From positions 68,233,697 through 68,297,696 of the forward strand of contig CM060318.1 in the NCBI GenBank assembly GCA_030674155.1: a stretch of DNA of 64,000 bases, written 5' to 3'. Below are positions 53,381 to 64,000 of the stretch, piece by piece; within the stretch, counting starts at the first letter, position 1, and each line of letters begins with the position of its first letter. The position numbers and the translations under genes are program-made. The stretch is from Stramonita haemastoma (lineage: Eukaryota > Mollusca > Gastropoda > Neogastropoda > Muricidae). The notes under the pieces are model-generated. The model searched no databases, had not been told where the DNA came from, and was given only the letters and a program-made list of their open reading frames with translations.

Positions 53381-54124
53381 AGGAAATATCGGAGAGTAGG
53401 AGTCCCCAGGGTGGTTTGGGGCTGTATACAGCAACGTTCTGGGCCTCCTGCGACAGCACAGGAACCATGCATATCAGCAATGGCCTATCCAATAGATCAT
53501 TCCAGAGACATGGAGAGGGTGGGTCTGCTACATGAGTAACAGTTTGCCCTCTATACTTACTTCCCAGGTTCTGTGCTTTAGAGCCTGGAGGGCAACTCCA
53601 TAGTCCTCCAAGACTGAAGGATGCCTACCTACCTTACAAGATGCCTCATGTTGAATTCCTCCCCTAATTTCTTGAGTAGTCATTAGGACACTGCACTCTT
53701 TTTTCAGGCAGTGTATAGTGGGCCAGTTGAATGTGATAGAGCCAAACTTTTTCCAGGTGGCAGGGTGCATGGTAGAGAGCTCTGTGCAATTTGTAACAAT
53801 GGCCAGAGCTTGTTTGCCCTTCTAGGAAGTGTGGATTGAGTTTTAACATATGTGCAGAATATTCTTTGTATGTTGGCACTTGTGATTTTGGTCTGTTGTT
53901 TCATCTAATGACTTTCTGGGAAGTGGAGTCTGTGCCAATATTAACTTCATGGAAACAAAGCCTGACCCAAACAGACACCTCAACAATCCGTTGACTCTGC
54001 AGTTTCAGCAGCTGTTAGGTCATGACTTAGTTGCTGTATCCACAGTGCTATTCTACCACCTTCCCCACCCCAGTCAAGATGAATGGCTTTAGTTGCTACC
54101 ACACAGTGTACAGTGCTCACTCAC
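53381..54124. other. Copy B intron 4 remainder
   Basis: Matches 20036-20778. Nothing recognised. Confidence 0.5.
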
Positions 54125-54872
54125 CTCAGAATGTCACTAATATGTTGTATTGATGTGATGTTTTGCTGAAATACACTCCCACGTGTTTCCAACTTCACGA
54201 CTGTCACGTTTTCTTTAGCCAGCTCTTTCCACCACCTCCCTGAAGGCTCCTCGTTGGTGTGGACATACACACGATGAAAGCCAGCCACGTACAGTGCACT
54301 CAGAATGCATAAGTACTGATTGAATGGAAAATCTTCTGTATAAAGTGTGTGAGTAGTCTGAAATCTCAGAAAATGGGAGATTCTGGGGATGAGGTTGTTG
54401 GGGTCCCGTTCTGGTGTCATTGGCCCACGCCTGCCATAGAAATATAAGCGAGCTACCTGGGCGAAGGATGTGTTGGCAAACATGATGTCATGAGGAAACA
54501 CATTGCCAGGCACAGCGACACAGAACTGATCATGTGAGGAGAGAGTGAATTTGTCAACAGATGGACACCCTGGCTTAGCTGTTTTGGCAGTGTTAATGCT
54601 CTCAAAATAAGCTCTTTCTGCTCATTACTAAACTCTTTTTTGGCAATGATGACTCCACTGGTTTTATCTGCTGTGTTTGAAAAAGCAAACCACAGATCAG
54701 TGTTCAGTGACCGACCTTTAAGAGCAGGAGACAACACGATGCCTTCACCAACAAAAATACCTCCACTCTTTGACAAAAATCCCAGAACAGTCTTAAGCAT
54801 GTCCGGTGATCCACATGTTGTGTTTGACGACAGTTTCCTCATTTCCAGACCTGGTAGGCTGGAGATCACATC
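54125..54872 (-). pseudogene. Copy B exon 4, frameshifted
   Basis: 748 bases. Intact splice sites. One base is missing near 54611-54616. About 20 amino-acid differences from copy A once the frame is corrected, mostly in the last third. Degenerate GIFVGEG site identical to copy A. Confidence 0.8.
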
Positions 54873-55739
54873 CTGTAAAGAACAATTAAGTAACCTTGAT
54901 CACTTCACACCTTGTACATAAAGCTGATATGCGAGAAAGTCCTCTTTTTATATCACTTTTATAGCTACACAAAACATGTCATGTTAATCGAAACTGTACC
55001 AACAAATAAGTTGTTAGTATCCTTAGTACATTCAATGTTTAAGTTATTTATTTCAGTTTTTAATGTGGAAATGATTACGAGATTCCTTCTACTACAGTGA
55101 CGTGACTAGATATGATTAGATTTCAACCCTAACCTCTTTGAAGATTCAATGGAGCATCACACTAAAACTTTAGGTAGGATGAACAAACCCGCTGCACCCC
55201 TTTTCTCCCTAGGTGGCAGACTGCATGTTGGGTACCTTCATGTTTTCTATACCAACTGACATACCTGACTACACGTGGAGAATTGGTTGGGGTTTTGCCC
55301 TGTGCAGAAAATGCTGTGTGCTTTTCCACAAATGGGGCTTCTGTCTAGAGGTAATTTTTAATCAAAAATTTCTTTCGAATAAAAGAAGCAGTCTAATTTC
55401 ATACACACGTCTATCTGGAGTTTCTTTTCACGAATTGCAATGGACTTCAGTCAAAGGTAATGTTAACTCCAGAAAAGTCTCCTGAAAAGGACACCTTAGT
55501 GATGACTTGACCCTGACCTCACAGGTAACCACCAGTAAGTCAATGATGATGATAATTACAATGATAAGAATATTAATGATACTGGTGATTGTAATGAAAA
55601 TAACAATGATGATTGTGATCATAATGATGATAATGCAACATTTCTTTTGTGCATTTGATTAAAATCAATATACGTAAAAATGCATTACATGCGTATAATT
55701 GAATAGTGTATGCGTCTTTGTGTGAATCGGAGTGCACAT

Positions 55740-55950
<211 letters not shown>

Positions 55951-55982
55951 ACAGAAGAGATTTGATTGGTTTTTTAAATTTA

Positions 55983-56298
55983 GGTTTATATCGAGGATAA
56001 TGGAATAAGCACTCTTGTGCATTTTTACATCCAGTCCCCGTGTGTAAGCAGTTTTGTGAATGTCGTCTGTTCCCACCTGCACACGATGGCCTACTCTTAC
56101 GAAAGCGGAACAGGATTTAACGTGTGCGCAAGATGTTCCTGCGTGCGTTTGCACACGGGGCCTCGGTTTAAAGTCTCATCTGAAGGACTTTTAGGGAGAG
56201 TGGAGTCAGCACTGATGTTGACTCCAGGAGAAAAATCTCCTCGACCGGACTCGAACCCGGGTTGTCAAATTGCCAGCGCAATGTTCTGACCACTAGGC

Positions 56299-56303
<5 letters not shown>
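55983..56303 (-). mobile_element. tRNA-derived SINE, full length, copy B only
   Basis: Minus strand head TAGCCTAGTGGTCAGAACAT and box B CCCGGGTTCGAGTCCGG; central GAGACTTTAAACCGAGG. Missing from copy A, so inserted later or lost there. Confidence 0.88.

Positions 56304-56368
<65 letters not shown>
56304..56368. repeat. (GA)n microsatellite
   Basis: Directly abuts the SINE head. Confidence 0.97.
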
Positions 56369-56779
56369 GGAGTGGTGGTGCATGGGTGTGTGTGTGTGGA
56401 GTGGGTGTATGGGTGTGTATGTGTGGACGGGTGGATGTACACCCAGACTGGCTGTGTGCTGGCCTCTCTGGCTGTGCCTGGTGGAAGGTGCCACTGGAGG
56501 CCTGGTACTGAGGCATCATGGATAGCCTTTTGCGTCATCTTGAAGAGTTGTTTTTTGTTGTCATCTTGAAAATGACGTATACCATTACGCAAAAGCTTGT
56601 GGTGTCTCTGTGCCATTTTGTTCCACGGTGTGCACGGTTGAGCAGCACTAATGGAGGTTAGTGTGCAGCAGGTTTAGGTGTGCGTGAGTGTGTGGTGGGT
56701 GTGGTGGTGGGTGGATATGAGGTGTTGATAGCCTTGGTTGTGATGGTGGTGGTGGTGATGGTGTGTATGGTGTGTATAT
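56369..56779. other. Non-coding gap, GT/GGT-rich
   Basis: Simple-sequence-like; no gene. Confidence 0.5.
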
Positions 56780-56845
56780 AATAATAATAATAATAAATAT
56801 ATAATAATAATAATAATAGTGATGATGATGATGATGATGATGATA

Positions 56846-56896
<51 letters not shown>

Positions 56897-57290
56897 TTTA
56901 TATAGCGCTATATCTTGCAAAAACAAATCAAAGCGCTTGCATTCAACCAATTCTTGCGCATGCAGTCAAACACAATTTAGATTTCTAACAAAGCCAATGT
57001 ACACACACCCACACACATACACACAACAAGATGAAACAGGAGGGGAAACTCTTAGCTTTGAAATAAATGTGTCTTGAGCCTTGATTTAAATGTGTCATAG
57101 GTAGGCTTTTTACGAAGGGAGAGAGGGAAATCGTTCCAGATCACTGGACCAGAAATAGAGAAAGAGCCACGGCCAACGGTGGATTGATTGAATCTAGGTA
57201 TTAATTTTGTAAGCGCAGGGTATCTGCAGCAGAGCGGAGGGAACGAGAAGGAGTGTATGGGTAAAAAAAAAAAAAGCACTTTCAAAAGCA
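56780..57290 (-). mobile_element. LINE C-terminus with (TTA)n tail, copy 3
   Basis: Minus strand ORF 57291-57052: IPRFNQSTVGRGSFSISGPV then IWNDFPLSLRKKPTYDTFKS and RLKTHLFQS, the usual end of L2/CR1-type RT proteins. Then the ATATAGCGCTATAT 3' end and an ATT/GAT-rich tail. Confidence 0.85.
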
Positions 57291-57299
57291 TCTGATCTC

Positions 57300-57440
57300 G
57301 CTCAGAGCAAATTTGTATTCAGATCAGAAAGCAACCACCTGGTGAAACGGTGAGCACTGTTAAGTTCTTCAGTTTAAATAAAAGGAGTCCGTCAAGGTTG
57401 CATATGATCACCATGTATAACACTTTGATAATGGCTCATG
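57300..57440 (+). mobile_element. LINE RT scrap
   Basis: KGVRQGCI then a stop and SPC, the GVRQGC(I/L)LSP block. Very short. Confidence 0.45.
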
Positions 57441-58835
57441 CAGGAGTGGAAAATCAGGAGTTAGGTCAGGAAACCCATATGATTTTTAGTGCATTGTAGA
57501 AATTCTGTTCCTGAGTCATTATGTCTTTTTAAAAGCCAATTTATTTATTTGCTATTTTTTGTGTCAAGTCTTGCATGCATGTTTTCACTTAGAATGGGTG
57601 TCTACCTTGTAAGAGAGAAAAATGCTGATAGAATTTTAAGGACATGTGTTGACGAGTGTTGTGTGTGTGTGTGTGTGTAGGGAAAATGTTAGTGATAAAC
57701 TTTGCATTGATATTCAACCCTTGTTACAAAGCTGTTGATTAGTGTGTACATCATTGAATATAAGTGTGTAGTTTCTGAATCATAAATTGGTACTGACTCT
57801 AGGAATATGCAGAGGTTTTTCTTAGCATTGTTATATGGCAGCAACAATGTACTTAATAATTAAGAGTGTGTTATAATGATTTTGAGACCGATGGTGTTTC
57901 TTGTGAAGTGAAGCGCATTGAATGATTGTAAACAACAGACGTGCATATGATCAATATTTTGTACTTTTGTTTGTGTGTTGTGGAATAAACTTATGTTGAT
58001 TGTAAACGAGTCGTTCAATGCTCGGTAAGAGCATCATCATCTCTACAGTATCTATAAACTTCAGCTTCAAGTTTTGTGTGACTTTAATGTCTGAAAAAAA
58101 ACTTATCCTGTTTTCAAGAACTCCTTTTATCATGAAACTCATTTCGCTGGGATCTAGATTTTTTAAATTTGCTTTCCTGTTGTAAAATACCTGGAAAGGT
58201 TTCAAACTAAAAAATCGCTAGCCATTATGCAAGGTTCATCCAGGGGGCGAAACTCGTGTGTCAGTTGGGAACAGAGGTTTTAGTTCTTAATGTAAGGAAT
58301 GGCTGACTCTGACATACTTCTTTCTTCTTCTTCTTTTTATTCGAAAGAATGACTGGATTCTGCCCTTGTTTCCCTCCACTACTGATTGCACTAGTTTATT
58401 CTCAGCTGCAGTCAATCACAAAATATTGAGTTTAGGGAGCCTTTTGTTTCAGCGTTTTCTTCATAACCAGGATAATTGACGATGTATGTGTTTAGAGTTT
58501 ATGTTAGTTAAGTGCGCGGATTTATAAGAGTGTGGAGTGGTTCTGTTTCTGTGGGCTGTCAGTGTGTGCTGATTACATTTTTGTGTTTTTAATGAATAGT
58601 AAATAATAAACAAAAACTCAATCAAAAAAGCGGGGTGGAGAGGATTCAGAGAATCAACAACAGAAGATGGCCACAAGATCTGATATGTACAGTAGAGAAG
58701 AAACAACATGCCAACATAGAGTAGCCCTCTCTGTAAACAAAGAAGTAGCTTGATGTGTCATTATCTGCACCCCTATTGGCAGCAGAGTAGTCTCCATCTG
58801 TCTTTCAGCAAAACCAAAGAACATCCCATCGTCCC
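57441..58835. other. Non-coding gap in copy B intron 3
   Basis: No counterpart in copy A; GT run at 57660-57679. No coding sequence or repeat family recognised. Confidence 0.45.
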
Positions 58836-59340
58836 GGTGTATATGCACCCACGTTAGGCCACAGTGGTGAGGAAGTTGAGTTTTATGAACAACTTGAAAA
58901 CATCATGACCAAAGTGCCCAGGACAGATATCATCACTGTCCAATGAGACTGGATTGCTAAAATTGGCTCTATGTATACCTACACTAGGCCAGAATGGTGG
59001 AGAAGTTTAGAACAGGAAAAAACAAAAAACAAAAAAAATCTCATAGAGCTACACCTTCTGGAGTTTGCCATCAGCTACATGCTTACCCTTGTCAACACAA
59101 TGCACCCCCACAAACAATCTGGAAGAACAACTTTGCATGCTCCTCATGGATCGGTTCACAACCAGATAGACTGCATTTTGGCGCTTCAAGTTTAGCTTTT
59201 ACAAGACCCAGACAAGATATTCCCTAGAGTTGATATTGGTAGTGATCATGGCATAGTCCTTAAGGTTGTGAGATTCAAATTGAAGAAAAACCATAACGCA
59301 TCTAACCCTCGAATCAATCCAAATCTAGAGAAACTGACCC
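58836..59340 (+). mobile_element. LINE endonuclease remnant
   Basis: RTTLHAPHGSVHNQIDCILA, then RVDIGSDHGIVLKVVRFKLK, the C-terminal part of the AP-endonuclease domain (HNQID, GSDH). Frames broken. Confidence 0.75.
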
Positions 59341-59381
59341 CCTCCCCCCACAATTGTCTCAGTCTATCAAGATCAGATGGA

Positions 59382-59482
59382 TGTGTGTGTGTGTGTGTGT
59401 GTGTGTGTGGGGCGTGTGGTGTGTGCTTTTGTGCGTGCGTGTGTGGTTTGTGTGCGTGTGTGTGTGTGTGTGTGTGGTGTGT
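59382..59482. repeat. (GT)n microsatellite
   Basis: Interrupted GT; counterpart of 24043-24249. Confidence 0.95.
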
Positions 59483-59669
59483 AAAAATTAGTAAAACGCT
59501 GCCAGTTGCATTTTTTCATACATAAAATTGTCAAGTTGCGTTCCTCATAATCAGCAAAATCAATATACAAATCAGAATTATGAAAAGAGAGATGAGAAAA
59601 ACTGGAACATCTGAATCTGACTTAACAGTTATTAATACCAAAACACATTAACGACAATGGAAACCTCAC

Positions 59670-59828
59670 CTTGAACCAGGTATTGTAATCATCTGTTTGA
59701 GGTTCATGGGTAAAGTGGAACGTAACAGTAATGGGCTGGAATATCTTGACGGCACTGAGAACACTCAGGTAATCTTTAAAGCGGAACTTTTTGTCTCCAC
59801 ACCAAAGGTAGTGCACAACTGTAGGGAT
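59670..59828 (-). CDS. Copy B exon 3
   Basis: 53 codons differing from copy A at only three positions (VF to IF, R to Q, M to T). Acceptor TTTGCAG|ATC, donor AAG|GTGAGG. Confidence 0.8.
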
Positions 59829-60027
59829 CTGCAAATACGATCAACAAAAATTTCATATAATAATCACAGTGGGTACATAACAAAAACTGCAGCATGTAAA
59901 CAAAATGACTCTTTAGAATCATTTTTGACAAGTTCCTGTTGCAAGAACTTATGACCATGAATACTGATAATAGCGATTTCTTAGTGTCCACACAACACAC
60001 TTTGTCGCATTGCATAAATTGTGTAAG

Positions 60028-60325
60028 GGGACGGGATAGCTCAGTGGTCAGAGCCCTTGCTTTCGGGCAGTCAAGTTTAGCAGCATCGACTGTGGTTGCC
60101 GGTTGGTTGCCAGTTGGATGCGTGACCATTGGTTGGCTACAATACAGTTCCCCAGCTCACCCAGCCATAAATGGATACCTGTTCTCTTTAGGGTCAGGGA
60201 AGTTAAAGTAGCGAGGGAGAGGAGATAGGTACCGCCCTCAACATGCTGGCCCTAGAGAAGCTGAAGTCTCTGACGCCTCGCTCCCCTACGACAACACAGG
60301 TTATGGGACACTTTACCTTTACCTA
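60028..60325 (+). mobile_element. Composite tRNA/5S-like SINE, copy 7
   Basis: GGGATAGCTCAGTGGTCAGAG; counterpart of 24794-25088. A short extra GGTTGCC repeat lies in the 5S-like part. Confidence 0.88.
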
Positions 60326-60689
60326 TAAACTGTGTAGTGTTCTACCAGCTAAGACAATTTTACTGTATTTAAGGGTTTTTTTTAAATTGTCTCAAAAACC
60401 AACAAAAATTTATTTCATTCTATTTGAAATTGTTCAACAGAAGGGTTGTCAGTAACTTTTTCCATGATCTCAATTGTTTATATGCAACAGAAGGCATCTA
60501 CAAGTATTTACAACTTGTCAATGAAATATTGTTTATAATGTCCTATAGAAAAGATGTATTATGAAGAAATGTCCAATATTCTATAATTCATATTAATTAA
60601 GGTATAAATCTTTTAGCAAGACGAGCAAATCTTTTCAGAGATGTACAAAGTATCGAATAACATTTCTTAGACCCCTGTCACATCAGGGT

Positions 60690-61405
60690 TTAATGTTGTT
60701 TGCTGCAGTTAATGACATACTGGAAAAACTTGGGAGAAACATCTTCCCCACAAGGCCACAAACACTTCTCAGTGGCAGTGAAGATAGACATGAAAAATGG
60801 AATTGGATTTCTCATTCACAAAGACTGTGTGAATGCTATCGTGGGATGTCAGCCAAAGGCAGCACCTTTTAACATCACCATCATTCCAGTTTATACTCCA
60901 ACAAACTATCCATGATGATGAGGACATTGAAGACTTCTGTGATCAACTGCACGAAGACGTAGACCAGATGCCAAAGAAAGACATTGGTGGAGTACAGGGC
61001 AAAAGAGTTAAAAAATAGAAGCATATGCTAACGAGAGCTGGAAGAGACATATGACAAATTCTACAAACCTGAGACCAGCAAACAAGGGTTGAGGCTCTTA
61101 GAATACGCCACTTACAACAACCTGCAAGTGGTGAACACATTTGGTCCACACAAACCATCTAGACACTGAAACATGGCACAGCTCAGGAGAATATTACAAT
61201 CAGATTGACAATGCCATGGTTAAATGTCACTTTCCATGTCCAGAAACTGACATTTGAACCAGCCATGAGCTTACGATGATGACTTTCAGACCCTACTTCA
61301 AAAGGATTAAGGTGCAGGTGAGCATAAGTATCAATTTCAGTTACGGGAAACTCAAGAAGTTAAATGTGACATGGTATATCACTAAGGAGATCCAAATGTA
61401 GACCA
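60690..61405 (+). mobile_element. LINE endonuclease-domain remnant, copy B
   Basis: Counterpart of 25455-26215: QRQHLLTSPSFQFIL-type frame breaks, GLRLLEYATYNNLQVVNTFG-like sequence. Confidence 0.78.
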
Positions 61406-62028
61406 TGTTTTTGGCCTGCCAGTTCTGGATGATCTTAAGATGTTCAGGTTACCAAGCAACCAAGATTGACTACTTGAGCTGTGCGCACTAAATCACATTT
61501 CTTTTCCTTTGGATCTCCAAATATAGAGGCAGGATGTATAAGTTACTTTATTTAATCAGGTAATTCATTTTGCAACTTTCTTTTTAGTGCATTTTCTTTC
61601 CTGTTTGTAAAAATCATCTCAATTTAACTGTAGATTTGGTAGCCACAGGATTGGTAATCTATCTTTTTTTTAAAATGAAGTAGCACTTTTATGAGAGGGG
61701 AATTTCTCCAATATACCAGGGGTGGCTCAACATTCTGTTGATGGCCCATCCAGAAGCCAAAATTCTTGACTACAAATAGCTTTTAATATTCGTGTTTTCC
61801 TTGGTGTCTTTACAAAAATCTTTCATGATCAGATGGAAGAACTCTTTTTGCTTTTTATTTGCACTAGTTTTCTCGATCTCTACTTCTGATACAAATCATT
61901 ACTCTTTGATGTAGTAGCAGTGTTCATCATAAGCATTTTCTGGAAAATATCCTTGAGTTTAGGAGAAAAAAGGAACAACAAACAAGCAAGAAAAAACATA
62001 CATGCACAGAATAGTGCACGGCTCTTAC

Positions 62029-62106
62029 CAAACCTGGAGTTTCCGTTACTTTCTTTTCTCCAGAGAGCAGTTTGTCGAACACCATGTCTTCTTTATTTTC
62101 TGACCG
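62029..62106 (-). CDS. Copy B exon 2
   Basis: 78 bases, begins RSENKEDMVFDKLLSGEKK. Splice sites and phase as in copy A exon 2. Confidence 0.75.
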
Positions 62107-64000
62107 CTGATGAAAAACATAAGAAACAAACACATAATCTCATGGTAGCTAAGAAGATCATCAATCTGAAAAACAGCAAAGTAATACTATTATGGTTTCC
62201 AAAGATAAAATTCAAATAGGGTTAAAATCTCAATGTAGTTTCAGTGAGGCTGTTAGATCAAACTTAATAAAATATGGTAATATAAGTACAGTTTAACACA
62301 CATGATGTATTCATCCCTCTCCTGTACCATGGCAACTCTTATTTGGGAAAATGGCTCCGTTTTCCCTAATATACTCTTCATCAACTTCTGCCTTCTGGAC
62401 CATCCAGCCATCATCATGTACAATCAAACTATTTTCATTGACCATCTGTTTCTGGTTCATTCTTTGGATTATGAACATTATGTGAAATGAAAAATAGAAT
62501 GACTAAAAAAGATAACAGCATCTATAAAGACAACTCCTACTGATTCTCTATTAGTATTGTGCACTGTTTTTTCTCTCTCATGCTCACATCTATACCAATG
62601 ACTGCACTGGCTCTGATGCTTCCCCAATGATGAAATGTTCTAATGATCTGCCCTACAAGGTTGGTGCAGCTAACATCATACAAGCAAAAGCACTTTCGTT
62701 TTCCCATAAAAGCAGCTGTCTCGATGTCAGAAAGAATAAAGAAATACTGACTTTTTCAATAACCATGTACCAGAAACCTGTACTGTACCTTTCATAGACT
62801 AGATGGCATCAGACTGGCTTCTGATGGTAGTCATTAAAGAGATATGTGGGTACCTGTTAGAACTTTTTGTTGTGAAATAAACGCCTTAGTTTTCTCTTTG
62901 AATTTTCCAAATTTATAGGTGTGTACATGTCTGCTGGTGTTTCTGCAAGTACTGATGATCCCTGGATGTTTGGATGCAGAGGGTCTTTGAAGTGATGGCA
63001 GTGAGAGCTCAGGTTTTTGTAATTAATGAAAGAAACATTTTTTTCTGATCATCTTATTTAGAACATTTCAAAACGTTAAAAACACCTTTTTAAATAAAAC
63101 AACACGGAAATGGGTGTTCATGATGGGCAATTTTACTGCACAAGTTTAGCGTCAGGGCAGGGCCATAGTCTAAAATTTGTTACACTTTTCACCATTTGGT
63201 CCCTGGCTTTTTCTGGATCTGTGTCTTTCAGATCGCTGATTCCACAGAGAAGAATTATGCACTGTGATTTCTTAACATACTTTTGTTTTACTGAGTAACT
63301 GAGCAATATTACTCATTTGAGATGCTTTAATTTAACAACATCAAATCCATAGGACATACCAAGTCGTTTGCTGTTGACTCCATTTAAAAGAGAAACTTGA
63401 GCATTCTTTGGAATTGAAAGCTCATGTGACGTCAACTTCTTTTGCATGGTTTGATGTAGTTTCCCTGCCTTGTCATTCTTTTTTTCTGGGGACACTGACC
63501 TTTTTTATACTTAGTAACCTGTGTTTAATGGAGAAGGCATTTGCCTCCTAATTTCTTTAGTGGAGACATTAAAGTATTCCTGAATCTTGAGTCTCAGCCG
63601 TTCAGCCTATATTGTGGCCAGAGAGAGGGATGAGGGGCTGGGGAATCTGTCATTTTCTCTCCCTCACCTCACCGGGGGATCCAGCAGACTGCTGTTGGTT
63701 GTGGGCAGGGTGAGAAGAAGCCAGGAGACTCCCCTGGTCAGCCACAGTATTTGCTAAAGTGAGGTGGTTGTTTTTTCAGTGAGAAATCTCATCTGCGCTG
63801 TAAGTTCAGTGCTGAAACTCTGGTTTGCACAATTTAGAAATTAGTTGCGTGGTTATGAATAACTACCAAACACCAAATTTACATCTTACTTCTCGCGTCT
63901 GGTTTTTACTGTGGGGTCTTCTTCTTTCTCTTGATCAGCATTTCCTGCTGTTGCCATATTCGAGTAGTAGGATGCAGTTCAGTGAACACAGTGTTTTTGT
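62107..64000 (-). other. Copy B intron 1, partial
   Basis: Collinear with 26946-28920. Contains an RT scrap (62545-62665) and the conserved block at 63600-63812. The intron runs off the window. Confidence 0.7.
62545..62665 (+). mobile_element. LINE RT fragment, copy B
   Basis: TNDCTGSD and MKCSNDLPY; counterpart of 27385-27500. Confidence 0.55.

Overview
This is eukaryotic DNA, most likely from a marine mollusc (probably a gastropod; inferred from the SINE and LINE types and the microsatellite load, not proven). Signs are spliced genes with GT-AG introns, AT-rich intergenic DNA, very many di- and tetranucleotide microsatellites, and dense SINE, LINE, DIRS-like and DNA-transposon remnants. 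Most long open frames in the window are microsatellite translations and are not genes.

The only well supported host gene is a six-exon minus-strand gene (copy A, 31246 down to 14281). It encodes a predicted 573-residue type II membrane glycosyltransferase of the DXD-containing GT32/Gly_transf_sug-like group. The protein has two tandem GT-like domains. The first has lost its DXD motif (GEG instead). The second keeps it (DFD). A second copy (copy B, exons 2-6, 62106 down to 49882) lies head-to-tail upstream on the same strand; its first exon should lie beyond the right edge. Copy B has a 1-base deletion that shifts the frame in exon 4 and another 1-base difference that shortens the C-terminus, so it is a probable pseudogene or contains assembly errors.

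Layout: 1-13.6 kb is a repeat nest, containing LINE pieces, SINEs and a ~3.8 kb element with ~130-bp imperfect terminal inverted repeats (3741-7552). That element carries a broken copy of a multi-copy invertebrate protein family. 13.6-31.3 kb is copy A with its repeat-filled introns, including a LINE inserted after the duplication and flanked by a 17-bp target-site duplication. 31.6-47.6 kb is intergenic and full of retroelement remnants. 47.6-49.15 kb is a DIRS-like gag/RT remnant that abuts the edge of the duplicated block. 49.17-64 kb is copy B, collinear with 13.6-28.9 kb.

A composite SINE (tRNA-like head joined to a 5S-rRNA-like body, CTTTACC tail) occurs seven times, six of them in matching places in the two gene copies. 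Those insertions therefore probably predate the duplication.
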